Assembly: GCA_036244855.1 (NCBI GenBank)
Contig: BQKZ01001308.1
Location: 23,375 to 87,374, forward strand
Source of the DNA: Temnopleurus reevesii
Taxonomy: Eukaryota; Echinodermata; Echinoidea; Temnopleuroida; Temnopleuridae
Direction: 5' to 3'
DNA: 64,000 nucleotides
Shown here: positions 36,746-48,639 of the stretch, piece after piece
Layout of the letters: every line of letters starts with the position of its first letter
How positions within the stretch are numbered: position 1 is the first letter of the stretch
Position numbers and translations under genes: made by a program
The notes under the pieces: model-generated
The model's database searches: none
Told to the model about the DNA's origin: nothing
What the model saw: the letters and a program-made list of their open reading frames with translations, nothing else

Positions 36746-37183
36746 GTGAGTTTATCAACGTTTTCAAAGATTTCTAGAATATGAATGATAGGAATTCAGT
36801 GTTTGCTTGAGTGAGATTAAATCTTTCAGAAATAATTTTTGATATCTTTAAACAACAGGTTTCGAGTAATGAACATTTGAAATTGCTTGAGGAAAATTTT
36901 GTCATTAAAAATGAATGTAGTAATGAGAATGATTAATTATTTTTTTAAAGCAATGAAATGAGTTGGAGTATTTTGTAGTTTTGTTAATTGAAAGATGACA
37001 CAATTTTAAACTTAATGATGCAACAATATTGCTACTTATTTTGTGTACAGATTGCAGAATTTTCTTGTTTGGCTATTTATTCATAGAATGCATGAAATTG
37101 CGATACCCGGATTATGTGTCATAAATCTGTTTGTATGGAATGCATGACTCCATGAACAATTGGTGATCCTTTCTTGCACTTAC

Positions 37184-37909
37184 AGGTCCACTATTATGAC
37201 AATGTATGTTGACTTGTGGTGATCTATGCTACCCTGAGCACCGCCTTTGTCAGTGAGAGAGCTCCCAAATATGTCCCATATATTTCATAATAATTTTGCT
37301 TTATATTTTAGAGAGGCAATTCGGGTACGCCCCTAAAAATTCTCTTCATATTAAGAGAATATTAGGGGGCATTTGTAGAAATCCCTTGGAGGGGAACTTA
37401 TTTGATTTACAAAAGATATCAAGATGTAATTACACCTGACCTAGCTGAACATACTTTGAATCATTCCTCATTATGTCTTATGTTAATTGGGAAATGTTTA
37501 CAACTGACCATTATTAAGAGAGATTAACTTGGTGAACAATAACATTGGAATGCAATTACTGATCAATGGAGTACCAAGTGAATGTTTCCACATTTCTATC
37601 AATAGAAACAACAGGCTCAATGGTAAAATGATTCAAGGTATGTTCAGGTCAGGTGGAAGTACATCCTAATATCTTTTGTAAATAAAATAAGTTCCTCTCC
37701 AAGGGATTTCTACAAGTATGACCTCACATACAGTACTCTGCATATGAAGAGAATTTTAAGGGGCGTTCCCAAATTGCCTCAATAAAATATACAGAAATAT
37801 TATTATAAAATATATAGGACACATTTGATAGCTCTCTCACTTACAAAGATGATGGTAAGGGTAGCATATATCACCAGAAGTCAACATGCATTGTCATAAT
37901 AGTGGACCT
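37184..37909. mobile_element. 726-bp foldback element with ~280-bp arms
   Basis: The left end AGGTCCACTATTATGACAAT is the complement of ATTGTCATAATAGTGGACCT at the right. Internal pairs include AAATTCTCTTCATAT with CATATGAAGAGAATTTTA, ATTTGTAGAAATCCCTTGGA with CCAAGGGATTTCTACAAG, and CACCTGACCTAGCTGAACAT with GTATGTTCAGGTCAGGTGG. The arms span about 37184-37465 and 37635-37909. There is no ORF. It lies in the RIM intron about 440 bp after the first finger exon. Confidence 0.88.
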
Positions 37910-38027
37910 TTAATGATAGCAGTGTTTCAGTATTGGAACCTAAGAAAAGGTCCCGGTTGTTCGTAAAGGTTACCAGTCATTTGTAAAGTTGTGCATATCT
38001 CTACGAACAGCTTTAGGAAACTGCATT

Positions 38028-38200
38028 GTGTTTCATGAAGCTGTTTGTAGATCCACGCATGACTCTACGAACGACTGGTAACCTTTTCTCTTGTGGGATT
38101 CAACACCAGGGGTTCTCATTGAGTGCAGAAAAAGGTCACCAGTTGTACGTAGAGTCTGAAGAGATCTACAAACAGCCTTATGAAGCACAAACCAGATCCC
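38028..38200. mobile_element. Foldback MITE, GTTTCATGAAGC family, copy 1
   Basis: GTTTCATGAAGCTGTTTGTA at the left is mirrored by ACAAACAGCCTTATGAAGCA at the right. The arms continue AGATC.ACGCATGACTCTACG and CGACTGGTAACCTTTTCT against AGAAAAAGGTCACCAGTTG. It is about 170 bp, in the RIM intron. The 70-residue ORF at 38026 is a by-product. Confidence 0.82.
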
Positions 38201-39890
38201 TAAATGAATTTTGCATTGTTTCTGATCTGAATATCTAATTTTAGGGGAAAATATCTTATAGCTTTGTGTTTATTGTCAATTATGATATAATTTGCATTCC
38301 CCATGTGATTTATCTAATGTGCTTAAATGTGATGGTGTTTATTTTTGTTTTTTAAAGCATAATACAGTTTTATTTCTTTAAGGTTATGATCGAGGAAAGG
38401 AATTTTTTTTAATATACAAGCTTCAGCTTTAGTTATTGATATTTTGCCAATGTAGCTTTGATTTCACGTAAAAATACAGCTGCATGACTGTTTATTATCT
38501 TAAAAATCAGAATGAATAACAAACAATTTTATAACAATTTCAGACAAAATATTAGGGTGTTTTTAAACAAAAAAGGTGTTAAACAACATCAAAACTGAAT
38601 TATGCCAATTTTATTGTTCATATTAACAACATCCTGGTGTTAAGATAATGTAATTGGTATATGTTTAATCTATTACTATTTTGGTCTTTTCTGAAGTGGA
38701 CAAATATGTAGTTTTCAAGCTGTTGTTATTTTTTTTAAATGAACGTATCTTCAAATTAACTTACCCCCCCCCCTCAACAGACAAATCCTTGATTATACTG
38801 CTTTATAAAATAGGCATAACACCAAATTATGATACTTTTTGATAAATGTTTCTAAAATATTGTATTCCATGAACATTTTTTTCATAGTTTTGCAGTAATA
38901 CATTTTGATTTATTGTATTCAATTGCTTAGATTTGTGTAGAAAAATATAGTTTTGCTTGAATTCAATGAATTCAAAATTCATTACAACTGTCAGAAAGAT
39001 ACTTTGGTGTTTTATGATTAAAAATGTTTGTACCAGAGCAAAATTTTCCAGCTTTAATTTTTAGTAAACATATTTGCATTTTTTTTACCTTATGCCAAAT
39101 TGTTCAAAAAATAAATCCATCTTTCCTTCATTATTTCAACGTACTGAATATCTACATGAAGAATACATTTCAAAGTCATTTATAACAAGTACAAATACAT
39201 TTATATGTATTGCTATTTCTCATATAAAGAAGAGTAGATATTGGTTGTCCATTTACTTGAATGAATTTCTGGTATTTGACATATTAAAACACTCGATGGG
39301 CATTAAAAAATAAGTGTAGAATTAAAATTCCAAAGGTTGGAGAAGTGACAAACGTTTCAAAATGGCCGATTAACATTTGAAACATAATAGATCCAACCTT
39401 TGTCAGGTTGGATTCAACATTTTTAAGTGTAGATTTGCCATTTCTAAAGGTTATCAAGTCTCCCGATGATTTAAGATGTCAATTTAGCAATTGAGTACAA
39501 AGTGTGAAATGGATAAAGGAATTGATAGGAAGTTCAATCGTGAATACATTAGGCTATTACTGGGGTACCAACTGTTGGCTGTCATTGGAAACCAATCAAA
39601 TATTTCATTTCTCCATAAAAGGTTGAGCTTAACTAACATGTGTATTATATTGATGTGTTATATATTAACTGTGGGTTTTTTTTCTTCACTTCAATGGCAA
39701 TTCTGAAATAAAGTTCCTTTTTGTGCACTGAGAAAATAGAAAAGGTATACGGTTAAAAATCACAGAAAATTGCAGTACTATCGACCATCTGGAATTTCTA
39801 AATTCCTAAAGACAATCCTTTGGCCTAAAAGTGCACAAAGATTAAATGTGTCCAAATCATACTCTTGCCTAAACAAAATGATTTTAAAGC

Positions 39891-40016
39891 CCTGGTCACA
39901 TAGGACCCCGGGAGCAACACAATTCACCCGGACTCGTTGTGCTGATGCTGTTAACTATGCATTAACAGAGTCGGGGTGAATCGTGTTGCTTCCGGGGTCC
40001 TATGTGACCGGGGCAT
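39891..40016. mobile_element. MITE of the GCCC.GGTCACATAGG family, copy 2
   Basis: The left end AAGCCCTGGTCACATAGGAC is mirrored by GTCCTATGTGACCGGGGC. An inner arm CGGGAGCAACACAATTCACC mirrors GGTGAATCGTGTTGCTTCCG. It is near-palindromic over ~125 bp. It lies in the large RIM intron. The flanks are not a clean TTAA pair. Confidence 0.75.
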
Positions 40017-40412
40017 TATATCCATGTCTGATGCTTGAAACAGAAGAGTCCTTAATAATTTTGCAGGAGCATATTGTCGGTGCATTTGCAAACTAGCACA
40101 AACTCATGAGTCATGGCATGAAGCTAACTTTGTGAAAAGTTTGCAAAAAGTTTGCTGCAGTCTTAATAAGTTCATACTTTTTTGTCCTTTGACTATTATC
40201 ATGTTATTTCTTATAAAACCGCAGTTGAATTGAATTGAAATTGAATTGTAAATCTGTGCATAGTTACTCTAGCGCTTCCAGCATTGATAACCTATGATTT
40301 TGTTAAAACAATGACTATATTTCTGATATCAATTTGAAAAAGCTATGCATTGAGGAACTATACAACACAATCTATTTCTCTCTTTTATTTGTTTACTTGA
40401 ACGCTTCCACAG

Positions 40413-40445
40413 CCGTCGCCTGATAAATCTACGGGGAGATCTGAG
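40413..40445 (+). CDS. RIMS: Candidate 33-bp RIM microexon inside the zinc finger
   Basis: A pyrimidine-leaning tract ending in cgcttccacag (AG at 40411-40412) is followed by 33 bases with no stop, then GAG|gtacag. It is exactly 11 codons in phase 0 (PSPDKSTGRSE), matching the phase-0 junction between the exons ending 36745 and starting 57985. If included, it adds a hydrophilic Ser/Pro loop after SNK, between the third and fourth cysteine pairs. From memory, vertebrate RIM1 carries a short variable insert at this same point, which makes an alternative microexon plausible. Evidence is splice signals, length and phase only; chance matches of this size occur in a 21-kb intron. Confidence 0.45.
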
Positions 40446-41049
40446 GTACAGTTTGAAAATAATTGATTTGAAAAAAATAAATAGTATTAGAACACCTAAC
40501 CGGGTCTTGTGTAATGTAATGTTTGCAGATATAGTATAGATTCCTTGTAACCAAAGTTCTGCAGTGATTATTTATTTGTAATTTGTCTCCCCTCTCCGCT
40601 ATACTTCCCTCTAATTAGAATCATACAATGATGGTAACTTGACCTTTTTGTGTAATTTACTGTTGTAAATTATTTTCTTGATGAACCTTTACTGCATTAA
40701 ACTCATATTATGACATGCATCTCTCATTACAAGGATGATATCTTGACATATATGGCATCATGATGCATAACTATATACTATTTATTCAACATTTTATTTT
40801 AATCCTAATATGAACGTTGTCTTGTGATGCCCTTTCTCATCGGGTATATTTCTAAGCTTGGAAAATGGCAGTTTCAAATTTTCATGGCTGGAAATCAATT
40901 GATCTTTATATTCCAAAGAGATTATTCAGCAGTTAATTTAAAGACAAAATCTGCATCATGTACTGCTACTGCATGTGCCTGTTGTTTATGATACTTTTTT
41001 TGTTAATATCAAATTTAATATGGATACTGCCATAATATGTTTCTTATAA

Positions 41050-41215
41050 TACAGTCAAACCTGTCTGTAAAAACCACCCTTTGGAGAAAGGAAATGTGGT
41101 CTTTGAAAGCAAGTGGTCTCTATATCTACTGACAGGTTCATTTCTATATAAATTGCTATTTTTAGTCAAATGTGGTGTTTATGAACGGATAGTCACTAAA
41201 GCAAGTTTGACTGTA
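41050..41215. mobile_element. Tc1/pogo-like MITE, TA-flanked, in the RIM intron
   Basis: TACAGTCAAACCTGTCTGTA at the left is mirrored by AAAGCAAGTTTGACTGTA at the right, with AACCACC and GTGGT words inside. It is 166 bp with no ORF. It shares the CAGTCAAAC end with the element at 14024. Confidence 0.72.
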
Positions 41216-42940
41216 GTTTTTATTGCAAAATATATATAATGAAATAAAATTATTAAAATTTTCTTCAAGATGAATGAGTTTGACCACACACTCTTATCTA
41301 ACATGTGTTAAAATTTTAACAAATCCATTCTATGGAAATAAAACTATCTAACAGTCCTTTGCTGTGAACAATAATTTTATTTTACAATGTATGTTGCATA
41401 GTTTCATGAGATATTTCCTAATAACCTAATTTTTAAAAATTTAAAGCACATTACATAACTAACTACCACAAAGTTTAATTTTCAGGAAATGACCTGAGGT
41501 ACAATAGGTACAATTAAAAAAAACTCTAATACTTTCACCTAGGCGTTCTTGTAAAATGTCCTTTTTTCCAATTGACAATATTCTATTCCTGTGCTTTAAG
41601 CAAGAAAAATTCAAATTGAAATATTAAAGAATGATAGCTTTATATCTAAAATAGAAAGGTCAAATCAGCATTCATGCAAGAGAATACTAATCATTTTAAC
41701 CATAGGAAAAGCATCTTTTTTATGTTTACATATGCACAATGCCATTTGCTTCCCACTACAATGCTTTTTCTTGCATTTAGATTTACAGCGATAGCAAAAA
41801 TTAGTATTTCAAAAGGGGTGAAATATCAAACACACTTTGTAAGCAAACACTCTAAGAGGATGTTGTTCAAAATCAACTGCAAATTTGCCAATTGTAATGC
41901 ACATTTTAATTTGCGCATGGTATGCGCGTTTATCAAGACGCACATGAAACAATGATTTTGATTGGCACGTTCCGATCAACTGCAACTTGCGATCAATTGT
42001 AACTTTTGAACAACACCCCCTTAATTGGGCAAATACTGCCCAAGGCCTTTTTAAGTGTCTGGTTTTGAAGACTAGTTTGACGTCAGGAGTGTTACGAAGT
42101 ACTCTCTATAGTATCTTAAGGAGAGAGTATTCCTCACAACAAAACATGGATTCAAAGCAAATCGTTTTGACGTCATCAGGGGAAATTGAAAACATACAAT
42201 TAAAGGATGGCAAAAAGCAAACAATAAATGAACTTGGTTGGGGTAATTATCATGCTAATTAAATATTCATTTTCAAGGATTTATTAAATATAATGTAGAT
42301 TAGAAGAACAACTGTAGAATTGTGGAATTTATTAGAAAATGTAAAGTGTGCTTTAATATCTGATTGTTATAAATAGATTAAAATATTTTTCATGCTTATG
42401 GTCAAATTACTTATGAGGCATTCTTGTAATCTGGGCTAAAGTTTAATTAGTTGGAAGTTGATTTGAAGTGTTGTTAGTTCAAAGGAAAATAGTTTTTCAT
42501 CATTATCGGGGTAAGGATTCATGTCCTATTTCTTTAAATTATTTTTCCATACATGAGAATAAGACAATTGTTGTGGTAACCTACAAATCCATAAATACAT
42601 ACAGTGTCCTACTATTTGTTACATTTGTTCAAGCTTCCACGTAATGACTACTTCCAGTTCCAGCTTTATATTATGAATATATTGTCTTGCATTTTGTTTT
42701 ATTCATGAACCCATATCCCTTCCCACATCTTTTTCTCCTTTTGATATACAATCGTCACATTTGATTTCACTGGGCTTTTCCTTCTATACTTTAGATTCAA
42801 TTATTTCTTTCAATAGAATTATGGAGTACTCTAGATCTAACATGTTACATTATCAGCTACAAACCAGATAATTCAAAATGTTTATCTTCAGGATCTAGAG
42901 CATGATGAATATCTTATTTTTATTATAAAGTCAGTCCGTC

Positions 42941-43306
42941 ATGATAGACATGACTTCCGGTTGCGAGCACGCACGGACGACGTGTTGCGTATTGGCAACA
43001 ACGATATTTGAACATTTCCTTGCTTACGCACCTTGCCAAGCTCAGAAACTCGAAACACTTCGTACGATTTATCGATCGAGGTTGTCGTTGCGTGTAACTT
43101 TGATTTGTCCCCTCTTTTGCTTCGATTTTTTCTAAAGAAACGTGCGGAATGCATACATTTGCGACTGTCGAGCTGTGAGCTAGCGAAATAACGCTTGCTC
43201 ACTTGCTATTCAAGGTAAAAAAAATATGTGATTTTCTGTTCGGCAATCTTCGCAATCAAAATGACTGCGGACAGTTTGGCTCGCAACCGGAAGTCATGTC
43301 GATCAT
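42941..43306. mobile_element. 366-bp GC-richer element with ~28-bp inverted ends
   Basis: ATGATAGACATGACTTCCGG, then TTGCGAGC, at the left is mirrored by GCTCGCAACCGGAAGTCATG, then TCGATCAT, at the right. The interior is CpG-rich compared with the surrounding RIM intron. It contains overlapping short ORFs on both strands (42939-43202 and 42941-43135) with no recognised domain. It is most likely a non-autonomous DNA element. Confidence 0.8.
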
Positions 43307-43549
43307 ACTATCATACAATCATACCCTATGCTACCTTCAAATTTGTATTTCCCATGTTAATGGTTATACATCACGTAATCTCTTTAGCATAGATGTTTAC
43401 ATAATTTTTGTTTGTAGTAATTTCATGAAGCTATAATCAAAAGTGAATGAACTGGTCCATGATAGCTGTGTGAAGTATGCTGAACAGCAGGCTATGTGTG
43501 TCAAGAATGTTAATTCTCAGGCCAAGAACATCCTAAATTTAATGACCAG

Positions 43550-43722
43550 TTGCATGTTTCACAAAGCTCTTCATATATGTATGCATTAATCTAGGCACGA
43601 ACAGTGACCCTTTCTCAGGTGCCAACTATGCAACATATGGGTCATTCAGTAAATGAAAGGGTCAACAGTCGTGCGTAGAGTCATGTATACCTATAAAAAC
43701 AGCTCAATGAAACAAGCACCCA
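43550..43722. mobile_element. Foldback MITE, GTTTCATGAAGC family, copy 2
   Basis: A diverged copy: ATGTTTCACAAAGCTCTTC on the left, ACAGCTCAATGAAACAAGC on the right, with GTGACCCTTTCTCA mirrored by TGAAAGGGTCAAC inside. Same layout as 38028-38200. Confidence 0.65.
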
Positions 43723-43736
43723 TTTGCAAAACTCAT

Positions 43737-43885
43737 GGGCCCGTATTCCAATAGCGAGGTTTAACTTAACCCAGGTCTAATTCATTGTCGTTATAGACTC
43801 TTGGTTAAGCTTTTCAATAGCACGGGTCTAAATAACAATGGCTTAGTCCCGTGTTAAGTTTAACCTAGCTATCGGAATACAAGCC
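43737..43885. mobile_element. ~150-bp palindromic MITE (GGCCCGTATTCC type)
   Basis: GTATTCCAATAGCGAGGTTT, then AACTTA, is mirrored by TAAGTTTAACCTAGCTATCG, then GAATAC. Inner words CCAGGTCTAA and CACGGGTCTAA also pair or repeat. It lies in the RIM intron with no ORF. Confidence 0.78.
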
Positions 43886-44283
43886 ATTATGCCCATATCC
43901 TGTTGAGTGTAATTCAAAGCCACCATACCAATTGCATATTATAAATGACCCTCGATCCCTATCTGCATATTGACTGGTAGACCTAACTAACAAGCTCTCC
44001 GTAATTGATTCCCTGTACGTTGCACATGTATAATTAATTAAGCAAATACAAACTAATGCACTACAATGCACGTTTCTTGGAATGTAAAGCGAATCTATTG
44101 GTGTGGCGGAACACATTTCCTTCTCTCTCTACAGATGACATAATGTGGTGTTTATTATGTAACATCCGTTAGCCAACATTCAGGCTTTCTGACACAAGTT
44201 AGTTTTGGCAGGTGATGACGGCATACGGAAGGAGGATAATTGTTTGGAAAATGAGAAATTACAAGTAGATAGATAGACTGATT

Positions 44284-44715
44284 GAAAGAGAGAGGAGGAG
44301 AGATACAGTGCAAGTCACAAATCTTTGAGACACTATGGTACTATTAATGCTTAGGGCAACACACACATTTATTGTGTTATATTGTATATAGATAGGTATA
44401 GTGAGAGAAAAATAAACCTAGCAGAGAGAGAGAGAGAGAGAGAGAGGGAGGGAGGGAGGGAGAGGGGGAGGGAGAGAGAGAGAGAGAGAGAGAGAGAAAT
44501 AGAAATGAGAAATAGAAAGTATAAAAAAAATAGAAAGTGGAATAAAGAGAGGAGGAGATAGAGGGATTAAGTAAAAAATGAGAATGGATATAAAAGTAGA
44601 ATGAAAAATGGTACATGTAAATGGAATGAAATTAAAAAGTAGAGATACGGGGAGAGAGAGAGAGAAATATAGATAGAGAGAGAAGGAAAGATAGAGAAAA
44701 TGATGAAGGGGAAAG
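44284..44715. repeat. GA-rich microsatellite region
   Basis: Pure (GA)n at about 44423-44445, an interrupted (GGGA)n, and (GA)n again to 44496. Purine-rich sequence continues to 44715. Reverse-strand Ser/Leu/Pro-rich ORFs derive from it. Confidence 0.88.
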
Positions 44716-45382
44716 AGCGTAGAAAAGGGAAATTACAAGAGATGGGATGTTGACCATGGCTTTAACGAAGAATATAAATAAAAAAGGATACTATGATTTT
44801 AGAACACTCAAAAAAATCTGTTGAAAGAAGGAGGGATGCAGAAAGATTCACAGAACCTCTAAAACACTGAACAAACAAGAATGACATCACAAGAAACTCC
44901 TTGATGTATTCCATTCTCTTGCGTCATAATCAATTAGCAAGAAGCCAAGGAGAAAGCTACTTCAAGGACTTTTCCACACATCTACAAATTTTCATAATTG
45001 CCTCTAGGGGCAAATTATCCATTTTGGATGACCATAACATAATGAATGAATGTCCTATTCCCTATTGATTGGAAGATATGATTCAACACCCCATTTCCAA
45101 CGCTCAAAGTTTTTTGATAAATTATGAAATAGCTATAAAAGTACACTGATTAATTATTGCATCATAAAAATTAATAAGTGCTTTAGAGTCCAATATGATG
45201 TCGGGAATGAGAAGGAAAGTAAAAATACATTTATTTTTGTAAGTGTTAGTGATTAATTGTAAGGAATGTAAATGATTAAATGAAAGAAATCATACTGGCC
45301 AGGAGATATAACTGGACATTTTTGATCACCTGATACTTTATTCATATCTACTGAAGATAACTGTCACATGACTTGAAATTTA

Positions 45383-45904
45383 ATTAAAGCCCAAGTACAG
45401 TTTTGGTAAAAGCGAATATTTTTGTCTCCAGATTTTGTCTTCAAATTTATATGAAATGAAATAAAGTATCCTGAATATATTGCACAAAAAATTGTGTGAG
45501 AAATGAATGAGTTTTGGTAAAGTTATAACCTAAAAGGTGCAAAATATCTCAGCGTTGTGTACCCCTACACTTAATCTATATTTTCTGCCGCGTTAAAGGA
45601 CACCTTCCTGTGCACAGAATTGGGTGAAAATTTCAAAATTTGAATTTCGTGTATACCTTTTTATCATTCTTTTGTCAAATCCCATAAATAACCTTCCTTG
45701 TGCCCGATAACAAACAAAATATTGTTATGACCAAGAGAGGGCACTAAATATGATTTAACGGTCAAATTCAAATTTTCAAACAGAATCAGTTCGTAAAAAA
45801 ATATGCATTGATTTCGAAATGTGTGTAAGATACATATGTCATGATAAACATCCCGAAAAATTTACATTTCTTAATCATTACCAAAACTATACTTGGCCTT
45901 TAAT
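45383..45904. mobile_element. 522-bp element with ATTAAAGCCCAAGTACAGT ends
   Basis: ATTAAAGCCCAAGTACAGTT, then TTGGTAA, at the left is mirrored by TTACCAAAACTATACTTGG, then CCTTTAAT, at the right. The interior is AT-rich with no ORF. Like the element at 3867 it is bounded by TTAAAG-type termini, but the rest of the end differs, so it is a different family. Confidence 0.82.
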
Positions 45905-46560
45905 GAACACTTTGCACAAGAAAATACACAATCATCTTATACCAAAATATCCTCCTATAATATTGCTGTAAAAAAAATGGACAAGCATTGTTGAAGCCTT
46001 TGTGAATACATATTCTAGTCTTTGTATGAATTTTTTTGTTGGAATGAAAAAAATAGATTTGAAATAATGTCAAGGTTGGATAGGGAGCACACATTATACA
46101 TTTACTGAGTGTCTAATCTTTCATAGTTTCTGGGAATAAAAGGGTGTGTCCTTTTCCTGTCAAACAGGCATTTCATTTGTTTAATATGGTATAAGTGATT
46201 GAATGGTTGGTAAAAGAGTCTGCTTTGTTTGATGAACCCCTTGAGAGTAAATAGTTTATGCAGAGGGATTGGCATAATGCTCCACAAAATAAAATATAAT
46301 AGAACCTATAGACAATTACTTTTTAAGAATGCTTCTTCAAAATTAAATATCATTAAAAAGCAGGTTGACATTTAAAGACTTTCTGTTGCACTATGTGGTA
46401 AAATTATGCTTAATCAAGCATGTGCATTTAAATAGCTTCATAATTAACAGCATTATGACATGTACTCTTTAGTCCAAATACCTTCAGGTCACCATCCCAT
46501 TAAAAACTCCAGGGCCCCCATCAAATTGCTGCCAACATGATATTTGCTTCTGAATCCAAA

Positions 46561-46804
46561 TTGGGTGACTTCAAGTACGGTGTTGAATGCTGGTGTTGGT
46601 GTTGCAGCAAAACCAACACCAGCCTCAACACCAAACTTGAAGTCTGTCGGTGTTTGGAGTAGACCTCGCAAGATTTTGACATATTTCCGGACGTTTCTGT
46701 TTCACTTATGTAAACTGGCAATGGTGTTTTGACCTCGGTTTACGGACCGTTTTGCTCTCTCAACACCAACACCAACACCGAACACCGTACTTGAAGTCAC
46801 CCAA
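46561..46804. mobile_element. 244-bp inverted-repeat element with GGTGTTGGTGTTG arms
   Basis: The left arm TTGGGTGACTTCAAGTACGG, then TGTTG, is mirrored by CCGTACTTGAAGTCACCCAA on the right. Inside are an AACACCAACACC-rich arm and its complement. No transposase ORF is present. A right-end fragment of the same family lies at 26352-26510. Confidence 0.8.
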
Positions 46805-47429
46805 TGTCGTCTTGGGAGCAAATGTCATAGATATATTCACGAAATCTACTATTGGATCCAAATGAATAACATTACATGACTTTTAGTTGAAATGGTATAT
46901 TAGTGAGTGGCATAGTGTTCCATAAATCAAAATATATTACACTTTTAGACATTTACTTTCCAAGAATGCTTCATTGGCATGTATGCAGTTTTAGGGGTTT
47001 GGTGTAATGAACTGTACTTGAGAGGAACCCTGTTCAATTTGTACACAATCTTTTTAAAATTTCATACTAATTTGGTATGACTGATTTGTGAATGACTGAG
47101 CATTCCCAGTTATGTCACCTTTGGGCAAGAAGTGGGTGGGGTTGTTTGCAAACTGGTAGGAGGGTCAAGTGCCAAAACGTCCCCAAATAGTTCTAGGTAT
47201 TCCACATCCAGCGTAATGCAAATTGTTTGAGTAAGAAATCAGGAAATGGGACGTTTAAAGGTATGGATCGGTTTTATGTCAGGTAGCACTTCAGATGTTT
47301 AATAACACTTTGTGAGAAGCAATAAGACAAAGACCTTAATGCAGTTTTTCAATAACAAATTAGAGTATGTTCATGATTATTTTTAATTAAAACAACTCAG
47401 CAATTACTTATTGTAAAAGTCAATATTAT

Positions 47430-47620
47430 AGCATACATAAATTGTAGGGAATTCACACAATTAGCAAGTTTTTATTTTCAAAGTTTGAAAGATTATTGTG
47501 CACAAGTCAATAGGTATTGTAATGAGTGAAAATTTAGCAAACTCAATGTCGCAAAATGTGCAAAAATAACATCCCATCATACATTTCAGCTTGTAGAGTA
47601 ATTATTGAAGAACAAAAATA
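47430..47620. repeat. Dispersed repeat, second copy of the 12640 family
   Basis: Shares GCATACAT, ATTAGCAAG, ACAAGTCAATAGGTATTG, TAATGAGTGAAAATTTAGCA and TTTCAGCTT, in the same order and orientation as 12640-12860. Confidence 0.55.
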
Positions 47621-48382
47621 ACACTATACGCCAGTTTTCTTCACCAACACGCTGCATCACAAGTACATGTAAAGTGAATAGGAATTCACACTTCCCACAT
47701 ATGTGATCAGAAACGCCATTTTGTTTAACCCAACTATGCTGGCAGTCCGTCAGAGTAACGGTTGGTTAGCCTTTGGTTGTGTGAGCCAACCTAAAATACG
47801 CCAGAATATATGTGCAAGAATCATCTCCCAATTTTGTAGGCGTTTATTTTTAAGCATGTAAAGTAATTTGCAAAGACATCAGCTTATTTTACATCAATTT
47901 CTTCATCCTGTGCATGACTGATCTATACCTTTAAATATGTGTATACAAAGTCTTGTATTATTGACATTGTGAAATGATATGTGAGCCATTTAAAGTAAAT
48001 ACAATTCCAATTATTACCTCATATAAATTGAAAATGGGTAAAACTGCTCTCCTATTTCATGCTAAAAAGAGATAGATTATTTAGAGGAAAATTATATTCT
48101 TAAAAATGAGGAATAGTGTTTTGTGGTAATATCAGATAGAGTATATATAGCCGACTGATCATCTTAATCTTGTTAATCTTTAGATTGCAAAAAAGAATGG
48201 TTAACGAAAATGTAAGCATTGCAAGTAATCGAATGAAAGCACTTTGCTAGAAATATCACAAAGCCACAAATGGGATTGATATTACAAGCAGAGCTAGGGC
48301 AATTGCTAGGTAGAAAGAATGATCTGGAAAGGTCCCAATATCCAGGCAGAACATTTCTGTCCATCCTTCCCAAGATACACAA

Positions 48383-48570
48383 ACAGAGATGCCAACTGTT
48401 CCGGAATATACATGAGGTGTAATTTCATGTGAATTCAAAGCTTTCATCAAGAGTAAGTGGCTGAAAGAATTGTCATTGTTTTAATGCTTCTCTGATTGTG
48501 GTTTATTTGTTGTGTTTTTCACATTCTGATTTGGACCTCGTGAATATTCCGGAACAGTTGGCATCTCTGT
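48383..48570. mobile_element. 188-bp MITE, ACAGAGATGCCAACTGTTCC ends
   Basis: ACAGAGATGCCAACTGTTCC, then GGAATATACATGAGG, at the left is mirrored by CCTCGTGAATATTCCGGAAC, then AGTTGGCATCTCTGT, at the right, with only a few mismatches. A related element is at 55503-55632, and a left-end fragment is near 49966 (GAGATGCCAACCATTTCC). Confidence 0.85.
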
Positions 48571-48639
48571 ACCACCTGATTGCAAATGCCTGTCCTCATC
48601 TCCAAAGAAGCGGAGCGCTATATAACCCTGAGTCGTCTT

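Noticed and set aside
44120..44160. CTCTCTACAG followed by ATGACATAATG as a candidate exon in the RIM intron
   Set aside because: No stop-free stretch of suitable phase reaches a plausible GT donor.
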